The notes beneath the pieces were generated by a model. That model was not told where the DNA came from, did no database searches, and worked only from the letters and a program-made list of their open reading frames with translations. A DNA stretch of 64,000 nt from the NCBI GenBank assembly GCA_000720375.1, contig JOAA01000004.1, forward strand, positions 1 to 64,000, written 5' to 3'. The stretch comes from Rhodococcus rhodnii (lineage in GTDB: Bacteria > Actinomycetota > Actinomycetes > Mycobacteriales > Pseudonocardiaceae). The position numbers were made by a program, and so were the translations under genes. Each line of letters begins with the position of its first letter. Position 1 is the stretch's first letter. Below, in pieces: positions 31,839 to 40,162 of this stretch.

Positions 31839-33011
31839 TCAGACCGGGATGATCTTGACGTTGAAACCGTACTGGCCGCCAGACGTCACACCGATGTCGA
31901 GCGGCTCGGCGTACACCTTGCACAGCAGCCGGAACGTGTGTGACGCGCCAGCTGTGAACACCGGTGAGGTGTCACCCACCGCCCACGCGTACTTCGAGTC
32001 GCTGCCTGTACCCGGCAACTTAGACAAGCCTCTCGCGCACACGTTGGTGTCGATGCCTGTGCTGTCGCCGGTGACCTGACAGCCAATCAGTGCGCCCTGT
32101 GTCGTGGAAGTGAACTCAAACCCTCCGCTGGCCTCGACCTGGTAATCGAATCCCAAGTCAGGCACTACCACGCTCGCGATCGTCTGGGTGGCACCGTCGA
32201 CTACCAAGCCGCTGAATGACTGCGATGGCCTGTTGAGCGCGATTGTCTGGGTGCCGTGCCATTTGCTGTCCGTCGCCGACCAACGGTCCACGAGCTCGTC
32301 CACAGGCGAGATGGCAGTGATGCTCGACCCAGGTTGCCGCAAGCGAAGCTCGCCGTGATACCCGCCGGCATCGGAGAGTGCGTCACCGGCCAAGAGAGCG
32401 CGGACACCACCGTGGATGGTGGTGGACTTCCGTACGTCGGTGATGGGAGTGGAACCTGATCCGATCTGGTCGCCGGGTGCCCCAGCAGCGCGCAAGATGC
32501 GGTGGATCTCGATCGCGTCCGTTGGGATGCTCGGCAGCGAGGGGGACCCGGCCGGGTCGCCGTACACCACGACCACGTACGGGCCGTGAGCCGAGTCGCC
32601 GGGGAACGCGGCTTTGTCGTACCCCATCAGGCAAACGCGGTCCCAGCGGGGGTTGCTGCCGTTGGCCGCGTTCATCACGAAGTTCAGGTCCTGTGTCAGC
32701 GACAGCAGGTAGTAGCCCTCGCCCGTGCGCGGGACAATGGCCTGTCCCGCTTTCAATGTGACTGTCGTCGAGGGGGATCCCTGTCCCACGAGTCGAAGGT
32801 CTGTCCACACTCCACCCGAGTAGGTGGTCGGGATCACGCCGGTTCGCCGGGTGAAAGGACCACCGTTCGCAGCGGTGATCGCGTTGATCAGGCCTTGGCG
32901 GATGTCTCGGGCGTTGTTCCGGCCCGCCGTATATGAGCCGCCGCCCGCGTCATCCAGCAACGGGATGAGGTCGCCGTTGGTGATCGCGGCGGCGTTGACC
33001 GTGGTAGGCAT
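31839..33011 (-). CDS. phage tail-tip or receptor-binding protein
   Basis: A 390-residue beta-rich protein. The N-terminus (GDLIPLLDDAGGGSYTAGRNN) resembles attachment regions of tail appendages; the central part (VWTDLRLVGQGSPSTTVTL, VCLMGYDKAAFPGD) and the C-terminal sandwich-like region (FEFTSTTQGALIGCQVTGD) look like a baseplate appendage. Encoded between Dit and the minor tail protein. No protease or hydrolase motif seen. Confidence 0.68.
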   Translation of the reverse strand: MPTTVNAAAITNGDLIPLLDDAGGGSYTAGRNNARDIRQGLINAITAANGGPFTRRTGVIPTTYSGGVWTDLRLVGQGSPSTTVTLKAGQAIVPRTGEGYYLLSLTQDLNFVMNAANGSNPRWDRVCLMGYDKAAFPGDSAHGPYVVVVYGDPAGSPSLPSIPTDAIEIHRILRAAGAPGDQIGSGSTPITDVRKSTTIHGGVRALLAGDALSDAGGYHGELRLRQPGSSITAISPVDELVDRWSATDSKWHGTQTIALNRPSQSFSGLVVDGATQTIASVVVPDLGFDYQVEASGGFEFTSTTQGALIGCQVTGDSTGIDTNVCARGLSKLPGTGSDSKYAWAVGDTSPVFTAGASHTFRLLCKVYAEPLDIGVTSGGQYGFNVKIIPV

Positions 33012-33020
33012 GCCCCTCCC

Positions 33021-33941
33021 TCACATCGCGGCGTCGCGCCACTGCGCGGACGCCTCAGAAGCCGTGAACGTGTCGGCCTGGAAGATGACGTCGACCGTCT
33101 CGGAAGGACCGAGCTTGAAGAAGTCGGTACGGACCATCTGCGACTTGCGGTTCTGGCCCGGCATGCCCGTTGGTCCAAGCCTCACTGCTCCTGAACCCGT
33201 GTCGATGGTGAGCGTCTGTCCCGTATCGACAGTGCCGCCCCACCACAGGACTTGCTGACTGGTTAGGTTCGTCAGCCGCGGATTCGTGACAGGACCGTTG
33301 ATGACGAACAGGATCGGCGTGTGCGCCGACCACGCGTTGCTCAACGTCATGACGCCGGTCGACCCGCCGGCCGATTGCCACACGACCCCGGTCGACCCGG
33401 CCGGGCCGTTCCACTGCACGCCGGTCGACCCAGCGGAACCGTTCCACTGCACGCCACCAGGAGCAGGCGACGCGAGCGGGGTGCTCGCAGTCTTCAAGGC
33501 AGCCGAGTACTTCCGGGGATCCGGTGCCACCAGCTGCAGCTGGTAGACCCATTCCAAGTTGTTGACACGGTTGACTTGTGGCTTGGTCGCCGCCCGCTTG
33601 ACGGCGCATTGCCGTGTCCAGGAAGGTTCGGTCACCGTCAGGGTTTCCAACACGCCGGACGTGAGCAGCGCGTTGAACTTGTCGTTCGCAGCATCCGACA
33701 AGGCACGTGTGGGCGCGGACACCAGACCTTCGAGCGCGATCACTCGTGATTCGCTGTAGTCCTGGCTGTCGTAGACACCATCAGCGACTGGGCGGTTCGC
33801 TTGCTGCAGCCTTCTGCCCGGCGAGTTGTACCAGCCATCGACGGCGTCGCCCTGCCACTCGACGCCGTCGCTGTCGACGAATGGGAACGCCCCTAACGTG
33901 ATCCCGCCGACGGTGAACGTGGTGTCCAGCGGGGTCGGCAT
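33021..33941 (-). CDS. distal tail protein (Dit-like) with a short tandem-repeat insert
   Basis: A 306-residue protein that follows the tape measure gene, the canonical Dit position. N-terminal FTVGGITLGAFPF and VIALEGLV fit the phage-tail (Sipho_tail) family. The middle has three tandem copies of a ten-residue unit, NGSAGSTGVQW / NGPAGSTGVVW / QSAGGSTGV. The C-terminal half is a galectin-like sandwich region. ATG 33941 overlaps the tape measure stop by one base; a longer start is less likely. Confidence 0.8.
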   Translation of the reverse strand: MPTPLDTTFTVGGITLGAFPFVDSDGVEWQGDAVDGWYNSPGRRLQQANRPVADGVYDSQDYSESRVIALEGLVSAPTRALSDAANDKFNALLTSGVLETLTVTEPSWTRQCAVKRAATKPQVNRVNNLEWVYQLQLVAPDPRKYSAALKTASTPLASPAPGGVQWNGSAGSTGVQWNGPAGSTGVVWQSAGGSTGVMTLSNAWSAHTPILFVINGPVTNPRLTNLTSQQVLWWGGTVDTGQTLTIDTGSGAVRLGPTGMPGQNRKSQMVRTDFFKLGPSETVDVIFQADTFTASEASAQWRDAAM

Positions 33942-36799
33942 CAGCGGCCTCCCGTCTTGGCCATCCACGCCATTTGCTGCGATGCCTGCGTCGCGTAGGC
34001 GGCCTCGTCCATCGGCCCCGAGAAGTAGTTGTTCTGCTCGATCTTCGTGCCGCTGCTGGCGTTAAGCCCGGCCATGATCGACTCGGTCTGCTTTGCTGTG
34101 GCGACATACCCAGACCGATCCGGGAAGATGAGTTCCGGGCCACCGTCGTTCACGATGTACGGGTTGTTCGCCACGATCGGGCCACCGACCCTCTTGAGCT
34201 TGGTGTCCGACACAGCAGGCAGACCGCGCTCCACCCTGACCCGCATGGTGATCTGTGCCCGTGCCTGCGCCTCTGCCAGCTCCTGCTGCACCCTGGCGAT
34301 CTCCCGCAACGCGGCTGCGTTCTCAGCGGTGATCTTGATGTCCTTCAGGCCCGGTACCTGGATGATCGCGTTGCCGAACTCGTCCACCTTGACCTTGGCG
34401 CCGATCGCCTGGAGCTCGGCCGCGCCGAGGCCACCGACGAGTTTCTGCAGCGACGCCGGGGCGTTGTTACCTGCCGCTGACGCCATGCGAAGGATCTCGT
34501 TGGCGTATGCGGCGTTCGCGGCGCTCGCTTGATCCGACGAGGACTTCCCGGCGTTGTCGGCGATTGCCTTCTGTCGAGCGGCCTCGGCGGCACGGAGATA
34601 GCTGGCCTCAAGGTTCAACCCGGCCTGCGTTGCTTCGTTGCTAGCCAGGCCATGGGTTTTGACCGCATCGGCGTACGCCTTCTCAGCATCCGTGATCGCT
34701 GCCCGGGATTGACGCAACTGCAGGTCGGCGTTGGCTGACGCGAGTGCTTGAGACGCGAGGTCATACAGCGCCTGCTCGTGGCTCTTGGTGGCTCTCGCGG
34801 CGGCTATCTGCTGTCGCTCCAACATGGCCGTTTCGGCAACGAGAACCTTCTGCGCGCTGATCGCCTGTGACGACGTCGGACCGAACTGTTGGACCGCACT
34901 GTTGTAGTCCGTCTGCGCTTGGGAAACCCGGGCCTGAGCCAAACCGACCGGCCCAAGTTCGGCCTGATACCGGAGCAGCTCCTGCTTGGCACCGTCGATC
35001 TGCGCCTGTGCGTCTGACATCTTGCGCCGTAGTTCTTCGGTCTTCGCCGCGGCGACACCGCTACGGTCCGAATAGGTCGGTGTCGTGTCCGCCAGGCCCT
35101 TCATCGCGGTCTTGGCGCTCTCGACTTGTCGCCGCAGTTCTTCCAGCCGTTTGGCAGAGTTCTGCGCGGCAGTACCACCGACGGCGAGGCCGCGACCGAT
35201 GTCCTCCGCGGCCTTCTTGAGATCCTCCGCCCGTTGAGCGGCGACACCCCAGATCGCGCCGACCGCGGCGAACCCGAGGCCGACGACCGGCAGTACACTG
35301 CCGACCTTGGCCATGGCGTTACCCATCTTGGATCCCGCCACTGCGACCTTCTCGCCAGCGTTCGCCGAACCGGTGATCCGCTCGGTCATGACGCCTGCCG
35401 ACAACGAGACGTTGTCGATCCTCTTCGTCATACCGCCGAGCGCGTCGGCGACCGCGGACGGCTTGAGCGCACCGAGCGCCGCTCCTACCGTCGAGATGGT
35501 CGTGCCAAACACCCGCCAGGCAAGCGTTCCAGCGATGACCAGACCGGCCACGACCCCCAGCGGACCGGACAAGGCACCGACGAAGTTCACCAGGCCGGCG
35601 AGCGCCTCGGCAGCGACCTTGAGAGCGGCACCGAAGATCTGGAGAGCAGGACCGGCGATAGCGCCGACGACGCTCGCCGCTGTGCGTATGCCAGAGGCCA
35701 GTTCGTCCGCGTTGTCCGCGATCGCCTGCATCACGATGCTGGCCGCCTGCAGAGCGACCATGAGGATCCCGCCCGCTGCCTGCGCGAGTTGCAGCAGCGC
35801 AGGCAATACGCTCAACGCGGCCTGCGCCAGTGCCTTCAGCGTCGGGACACCGTCCGCCTTGAACGTGTCCCACGCCTCGCCAGCCGAGTCCTTCAACTGG
35901 TTGAACACACGCCGGGCATCGTCGCCGAACTCGCGCTTGAGGCTGGTGCCGAAGATCTTCGCCGCATCGATCCCCTTGGCCAGACCGTTGGCGAACTTCT
36001 CCGCGAACTCCTTGCCCTTGTCAGACGCCGCAAGCTCACCAAGCGCACCGACAACGTTCTTCGCCTCGTCGAAGATCGGCTTGAACCCGGTGGCCGCGAG
36101 AATCCGGGCGTTGTCCTTGAGCGAGGACCACTGGCCGGCCAGCGTCTTGGACTGGGCAGCCATCGCGCCGCCGTAGTCCTGGTTCATCTGGTCGAACAAC
36201 TTCGGCAGCACGTCCGCCGACAGGAGCTTGCCCTGCTCGGACATCTTCTGCAGCTCCGGCACCGTCTTGCCGGTCGCCTTCGACAACAGGTTCCAGACCG
36301 GGATCCCGGCCTCGACCATCTGCAGCAGCTCGTCGCCCTGTAGCTTGCCCTTGCCCATCGCCTGGACGGTGGCGATCATGACCCGGTTGAACGCGTCTTG
36401 GTTCAGTCCCAACGCACCGGCGGCGTTGCCGAGTGCGGACATGGTGGGGATGACCTTGTCCGCGGCGAGGCCGACACCGAGCAGTGACCGGGCGTTGTCG
36501 ATCAGACCGGGCAGTTCGAACGGTGTCTGTGCTGCGAACTTGGTCAGGTTCTCAAGGAACGCTTGCGCCTTCTCGCCGCTGCCCAGCAGCGTGGAGAACG
36601 CGACTTGCGCCTGCTCCTTCATCGAGTTGAACTCGATGCCGATCTTCGCAGCGGCGCCGGTGAGCACCGCCGCTGTCGCCGCTGCGGCCTTGAACGCTGA
36701 GCCCGCGAACCCTACGAAGCCGCGTAGTGCGGCGCGTGCGCCGTTCTCGTCGACCTCGACGGCGATGTAGCCGCGGCCGATCTCGACCCCACGCGCCAC
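33941..36799 (-). CDS. tape measure protein
   Basis: A 952-residue protein, the longest in the prophage. The N-terminal tape measure domain contains FNSMKEQAQVAFSTLLGSG and AAQTPFELPGLIDNARSLLGVG. Hydrophobic stretches lie in the middle (LSVLPALLQLAQAAGGILMVALQ, GVVAGLVIAGTLAWRVFG) and long Ala/Gln-rich coiled coils at ~540-750. It sets tail length and is probably injected. By the usual ~1.5 angstrom per residue rule a tail near 140 nm is expected (inference). Confidence 0.95.
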   Translation of the reverse strand: MARGVEIGRGYIAVEVDENGARAALRGFVGFAGSAFKAAAATAAVLTGAAAKIGIEFNSMKEQAQVAFSTLLGSGEKAQAFLENLTKFAAQTPFELPGLIDNARSLLGVGLAADKVIPTMSALGNAAGALGLNQDAFNRVMIATVQAMGKGKLQGDELLQMVEAGIPVWNLLSKATGKTVPELQKMSEQGKLLSADVLPKLFDQMNQDYGGAMAAQSKTLAGQWSSLKDNARILAATGFKPIFDEAKNVVGALGELAASDKGKEFAEKFANGLAKGIDAAKIFGTSLKREFGDDARRVFNQLKDSAGEAWDTFKADGVPTLKALAQAALSVLPALLQLAQAAGGILMVALQAASIVMQAIADNADELASGIRTAASVVGAIAGPALQIFGAALKVAAEALAGLVNFVGALSGPLGVVAGLVIAGTLAWRVFGTTISTVGAALGALKPSAVADALGGMTKRIDNVSLSAGVMTERITGSANAGEKVAVAGSKMGNAMAKVGSVLPVVGLGFAAVGAIWGVAAQRAEDLKKAAEDIGRGLAVGGTAAQNSAKRLEELRRQVESAKTAMKGLADTTPTYSDRSGVAAAKTEELRRKMSDAQAQIDGAKQELLRYQAELGPVGLAQARVSQAQTDYNSAVQQFGPTSSQAISAQKVLVAETAMLERQQIAAARATKSHEQALYDLASQALASANADLQLRQSRAAITDAEKAYADAVKTHGLASNEATQAGLNLEASYLRAAEAARQKAIADNAGKSSSDQASAANAAYANEILRMASAAGNNAPASLQKLVGGLGAAELQAIGAKVKVDEFGNAIIQVPGLKDIKITAENAAALREIARVQQELAEAQARAQITMRVRVERGLPAVSDTKLKRVGGPIVANNPYIVNDGGPELIFPDRSGYVATAKQTESIMAGLNASSGTKIEQNNYFSGPMDEAAYATQASQQMAWMAKTGGR

Positions 36800-36812
36800 G
36801 GCTCACCCCCAG

Positions 36813-37250
36813 TTAGGTTTCCGTTGGTGCGTCTCCAATGCCGAGAGCGGCGAACCACGCCTTGGCGCCCTTGGGTTTTCGTGCGGCTTGCCCCGGGCGG
36901 GGAAGCCAGTTCGGTTCCGAGCCGCGGCTTTGCGGATCAGCCTGCATCCACATCAGTGCTTCGATCTTGTCCGCGACTGTCGCGACGAGATGGTCCGTTG
37001 TGGACCAGTGGTCGCCGGGCAGTTGCTCGATCGGTGTCGCCTGGACGCCTTCCTTTTCCAGGCGACGACGTACCACCGCGTGGAACCGGGACGATCCCGG
37101 TAGGCCAGTGATCAGAACCCGGAATCGACGGATGGTCAGCTGACTGGTGTAGAGGTCACCGAGGTCGATCCCGATGGTGAGCAGGTCGTACTCGATAGCC
37201 TCCCGAATCTCCTTGTCGTCAAGGAGCCTCAGGAGGCCGAGGATTCCCCC
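36813..37250 (-). CDS. tail assembly chaperone, T part of the GT frameshift fusion
   Basis: This frame has no good start of its own; it is reached by a -1 ribosomal slip from the upstream G gene at GGGGGAA (minus strand, 37250 to 37244). The T part has about 143 residues (LLRLLDDKEIREAIEYDLLTIGIDLGD ... HWSTTDHLVATVADKIEALMWMQ) and a basic end (PRPGQAARKPKGAKAW). GT chaperones bind tail tube and tape measure during tail assembly. Stop is 13 bp before the tape measure start. Confidence 0.82.
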   Translation of the reverse strand, partial: GGILGLLRLLDDKEIREAIEYDLLTIGIDLGDLYTSQLTIRRFRVLITGLPGSSRFHAVVRRRLEKEGVQATPIEQLPGDHWSTTDHLVATVADKIEALMWMQADPQSRGSEPNWLPRPGQAARKPKGAKAWFAALGIGDAPTET

Positions 37251-37624
37251 GGTTCGGCGCCGTGCAGTGCCTCGGTGAACGCACCCCAAAAGCTCTGAAG
37301 AGTCTCAGTGTCATCGAACAGGCGCGGCGCCACGTCGACGACGGCGGCGAGCTGATCCTGGCCGATCGCCGCTTCGAACACATCCAATGCGGCGTTCACC
37401 CGCGTCATGATCGGTAGTGCTTCGTTGCCGACCCGGCGAAGCGCGAATGCACCGCGACCGTACTCGATCGCCACCGGGTCAACGAGGATCTCGATCCCTC
37501 GCCACGTGAACGGGAGGACCCCGTTCCTCGCCTCGGCTTCGACGGCGTTCTCGGCCACCGGTTTGACCGATGGCGACTTCCGTTTGGTCGCTGCCTTCTT
37601 CTTGGGTGCGCTGCTGACAGGCAT
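37229..37624 (-). CDS. tail assembly chaperone G
   Basis: A 131-residue protein: basic Lys-rich N-terminus (KKKAATKRKSPS), then a compact domain (FTWRGIEILVDPVAIEYGRGAFALRRV, TLQSFWGAFTEALHG). It lies between tail tube and tape measure, the conserved place for chaperone G, and overlaps the downstream frame with a slippery run near its 3' end. ATG at 37624; a start 20 codons upstream is unlikely. Confidence 0.82.
   Translation of the reverse strand: MPVSSAPKKKAATKRKSPSVKPVAENAVEAEARNGVLPFTWRGIEILVDPVAIEYGRGAFALRRVGNEALPIMTRVNAALDVFEAAIGQDQLAAVVDVAPRLFDDTETLQSFWGAFTEALHGAEPGESSAS
37244..37250 (-). promoter_or_regulatory. programmed -1 frameshift site (slippery G-run)
   Basis: On the minus strand the heptamer G GGG GAA is read as CCG-GGG-GAA in the G frame. 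A -1 slip lets the GGG codon re-pair perfectly and continues as GGA-ATC-CTC into the T frame. It lies 4 codons before the G stop, as in other siphovirus GT genes. The second codon would re-pair with a mismatch, so efficiency is unknown. Confidence 0.72.
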
Positions 37625-37703
37625 GTGCGGCTCTCTTTCGTGCGGCTTGTGCGGCAAGGAGAGACCGGGGCGCGCCGGCCGCACAGCGGACGCGCCCCGG
37701 GGA

Positions 37704-38309
37704 TCAGGCAGCGAGGCCCGGGTGGTTGCCGACCACGTAGTACAGCGGGTCAGTGGTGTTGACGGCCTCGAAGTTCAGCGTGAACTGGGCGTTGAACGTG
37801 TCGGTCGGTCCGGCCTTGAACGCGCCGATCGACGCGATGGTGCAGCGCGGCACGTACCACCAGACCTTGTAGCCCGGGTCGAGGTCGTAGATCTCCAACA
37901 GGATCGCCTTCGGCGGGTTGCCGCCGCTGGCTGGGATCGCGCCCGAGTATGAGCCGTTCGCCCCGGCGGTCCACACCGTGCCCGGCTCCTGCAGGCCCCA
38001 TGTCCTGCGGTTGAACTCGCGGCAGCTGAATTTCACGCTGCGCACCTTGGAGTTCATGCTGGTCCGGAGGATGGTTCCGTTGGCCTGCCACGCGGTGATG
38101 TTCGTGGTGTTGATGTCGAAACCGAACTCGGGTGTGTCGTCCTCGTGCAGGTAGCCGAGGTTCGCGGCCGTCCACGCGCCCGGCAGCACCGCAGCGGCGA
38201 TGTCGAACGAGCCCGACGGAGGGATCGTGAACGGTGGGGTCGTCCCGTACGGGGCGATCATGGCGTCGCCGATCTTGCCGATCAGCAGATTGGCTGTGCT
38301 CGGAGGCAT
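37704..38309 (-). CDS. major tail tube protein
   Basis: A 201-residue protein upstream of the tail chaperones, where siphoviruses carry the tail tube. It has the tube-type beta layout: ANLLIGKIGDAMIAPYGTTPPF at the start, VKFSCREFNRRTWGL, AILLEIYDLDPGYKVWWYVPRC, and a final FNAQFTLNFEAV. One continuous frame, no insert. ATG at 38309. Confidence 0.86.
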   Translation of the reverse strand: MPPSTANLLIGKIGDAMIAPYGTTPPFTIPPSGSFDIAAAVLPGAWTAANLGYLHEDDTPEFGFDINTTNITAWQANGTILRTSMNSKVRSVKFSCREFNRRTWGLQEPGTVWTAGANGSYSGAIPASGGNPPKAILLEIYDLDPGYKVWWYVPRCTIASIGAFKAGPTDTFNAQFTLNFEAVNTTDPLYYVVGNHPGLAA

Positions 38310-38359
38310 AGCGATTCTCCTTGTTTACCAGGGAAATGCCGATCGTCCTGACCGGACTT

Positions 38360-38776
38360 CTAGAGGGGGCGGTAGGTGACGACCGCGGGAATGTTCCAGC
38401 GCTCAGCAGTCGTCACATCCGGGAGCGGAAACGGCTCGGTCACCTCCACATCGACAACCCCGCCGTTGGCGGTGGATTTGCCGATGAGCGACTGGACGAT
38501 CGCCGCGACGGTGCGTGCGTTCTGCTCGGCCTGGTCCACAGTGGCCGCGTACGACTGGATGTCGAACGCGGTCTGCCCCACGCGGATCGGGACCGGCCGC
38601 GACCCGGCACCCGGCACGGCGCGCACCTGTAGCCGCGGCAGGCCTTTCGGGAAGTCCTCTGGCAGTTCCGAACTGACCTTGCCGGAGAGGGTCACTGGCA
38701 GCGACGGGTGCGCCGAGAGCAGGTCGATCAGCAGTTGCGTCGGATCCGGCATCACGACGACTGGCCACTGCGTCAC
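38360..38776 (-). CDS. tail terminator-like protein
   Basis: A 138-residue protein between the HK97-gp10-like connector and the tail tube, the standard place for the tail terminator (gpU/gp17 type). It shows a helix plus beta-sheet pattern (PTQLLIDLLSAHPSL, LPRLQVRAVPGAGSRPVPIRV, QTAFDIQSYAATVDQAEQNARTVAAIVQ) typical of this fold. Assignment from position and pattern. Confidence 0.75.
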   Translation of the reverse strand: MTQWPVVVMPDPTQLLIDLLSAHPSLPVTLSGKVSSELPEDFPKGLPRLQVRAVPGAGSRPVPIRVGQTAFDIQSYAATVDQAEQNARTVAAIVQSLIGKSTANGGVVDVEVTEPFPLPDVTTAERWNIPAVVTYRPL

Positions 38777-38779
38777 CGT

Positions 38780-39076
38780 CTACCGCCTGCGGATCGCGCG
38801 CCGGCCGGGAGCCTGAGCGCGCATCTTCGACGTGCCCCACTCCAAGTACACCCACGCCGACTCGGGATCGCGTGAGGAGTCTGCGGCGACCGTGACCTCG
38901 AAGCCTTGCTGCTCCACGTCGATCGACCGGTCCGTAGCGCCGGTGATGTCGTTGATGTTGCCGCGCCACGCGTCGGCGATCTTCTCGGCCTGCCGCTTCT
39001 TCTGCGCTTGCGACTGCGGGCCACGCAGGATGGCCTCGATCGCGCCCGGGTTGATCTCGAAACGTGAACTGGTCAC
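38780..39076 (-). CDS. HK97 gp10-like head-tail joining protein
   Basis: A 98-residue protein. The helical N-terminus (RFEINPGAIEAILRG, QKKRQAEKIADAWRGN) and the C-terminal WVYLEWGTSKMRAQAP resemble HK97 gp10-family neck proteins. GTG 39076 overlaps the previous stop (GTGA), which decides the start. Four bp separate it from the tail terminator. Confidence 0.75.
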   Translation of the reverse strand: MTSSRFEINPGAIEAILRGPQSQAQKKRQAEKIADAWRGNINDITGATDRSIDVEQQGFEVTVAADSSRDPESAWVYLEWGTSKMRAQAPGRRAIRRR

Positions 39077-39420
39077 GACGCGACACCTCCCGAGTAGGTG
39101 GTGAGCGTGCACTGCAGGTGATGCGCCGCGCCGACTCGCGGAGACTCGACCGGGTACACGGCGGTCACTTCAAATACTTCAGTCCCGACGCGGACTCGGT
39201 CTTTGTCGGAGATCACTGCGTCGGCGGGAAGGTACAGCTTCCATTGGCCGATTGAGAGGTCACGACCGTCGCTGTCCTCGGTTCCGGTGACGAGTTGCAG
39301 GCGGCACGGGTACGTCGCCGTCGGTGTCGCTGGCCACTGGTCCTGTTGGTTCCGGTGCCGATCCGTCGTCTTCGTTGGTCGGAAGATCTCCGCCGCCTGC
39401 GTCAACAGCCGTGTCAGCAT
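39073..39420 (-). CDS. head closure/stopper protein
   Basis: A 115-residue protein in the head-tail adaptor block. It shows the stopper-type pattern: a basic N-terminal segment (TKTTDRHRNQQDQW), a Cys-containing strand (YPCRLQLVTG), then WKLYLPADAVISDKDRVRVGTEVFEVTAVYPV, as in SPP1 gp16/HK97-type head closure proteins. Its first 161 bases overlap another plausible gene in a different frame. Confidence 0.75.
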   Translation of the reverse strand: MLTRLLTQAAEIFRPTKTTDRHRNQQDQWPATPTATYPCRLQLVTGTEDSDGRDLSIGQWKLYLPADAVISDKDRVRVGTEVFEVTAVYPVESPRVGAAHHLQCTLTTYSGGVAS

Positions 39421-39541
39421 CAGCCACCTCCTCAGGCGGTTGTGACAGATGCCCCTCGGCCAGCAGCGCCGCGCGCTCGACCGGACCGCACGGCGGGAAC
39501 GGCTGACCGTCGAATTTGGACCAGACCGTGTGTTGAGACAC
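39260..39541 (-). CDS. small phage protein overlapping the stopper gene
   Basis: A 93-residue protein, GTG start 2 bp after the connector stop. The N-terminal half is well formed (VWSKFDGQPFPPCGPVERAALLAEGHL); the C-terminal half is acidic, then basic (HRNRGQRRS). The last 161 bases share DNA with the stopper gene in another frame. The first 40 residues are probably real; how far the frame is translated past the stopper start is uncertain. Confidence 0.5.
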   Translation of the reverse strand: MSQHTVWSKFDGQPFPPCGPVERAALLAEGHLSQPPEEVADADTAVDAGGGDLPTNEDDGSAPEPTGPVASDTDGDVPVPPATRHRNRGQRRS

Positions 39542-39543
39542 GG

Positions 39544-40134
39544 TTACCTCCAACTGTTGCCGACACCGACCGTGCTGGACCGGCCGACGCGGTAGCGAGC
39601 CTTCAACGCCTCGACCGTGAGGCCAAGGTGACTGCCCGGCTCGATGTCGGCGTAGGTGATCGAGTAGTCGCCGATTTGTTCGCTGCGAACGGGGACGTCG
39701 CCGTTCATGGCCGCGTTCACCAGCAGAACGGTCGCGAGCTTGGCGTCGTCCGGAACAGTGGCATAGCCATGTGTGCAGGTGATCGTCAAGGTCGGTGGCG
39801 GCGTCAAGATGGCGCCCGTGTTGAGCGGGAACCATCCACAGGCCCGGTAGATCCGGCCGTTGACCGCGGTCCAGTCCGTGAGGGCGGAACCGTTGAGCAA
39901 CACAGAAGCGACCGAGATGACCGGCTGCTGCGGCAGCGTCACCCACTCGTCGTACGGGTTGATGACCAGCTTGAACGTGCTGGTCGCCCGCGAGAACACT
40001 TGGCCCGTTTCTTCGCGGATCACCGCGCTCGCCGCAGCAAGCATCAGCTGCGCCTGGTTGGTTTCGGCCGCGTCCAACGACCGTTTCAGGTAGGCCTCGA
40101 GGTCGGCCACGACCGCCAAGGTTGGAAAGCTCAT
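39544..40134 (-). CDS. head-tail connector (adaptor) protein
   Basis: A 196-residue protein just after the capsid gene. The N-terminal helices (AVVADLEAYLKRSLDAAETNQAQLMLAAASAVIRE) match gp6/gp15-type adaptors that ring the portal. A beta-rich insert follows (VISVASVLLNGSALTDW, TLTITCTHGYATVPDD) and a C-terminal helix. Such adaptors link portal and stopper. Confidence 0.82.
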   Translation of the reverse strand: MSFPTLAVVADLEAYLKRSLDAAETNQAQLMLAAASAVIREETGQVFSRATSTFKLVINPYDEWVTLPQQPVISVASVLLNGSALTDWTAVNGRIYRACGWFPLNTGAILTPPPTLTITCTHGYATVPDDAKLATVLLVNAAMNGDVPVRSEQIGDYSITYADIEPGSHLGLTVEALKARYRVGRSSTVGVGNSWR

Positions 40135-40162
40135 GGCCGACCTCCTGCCCGTTGACTACTAC

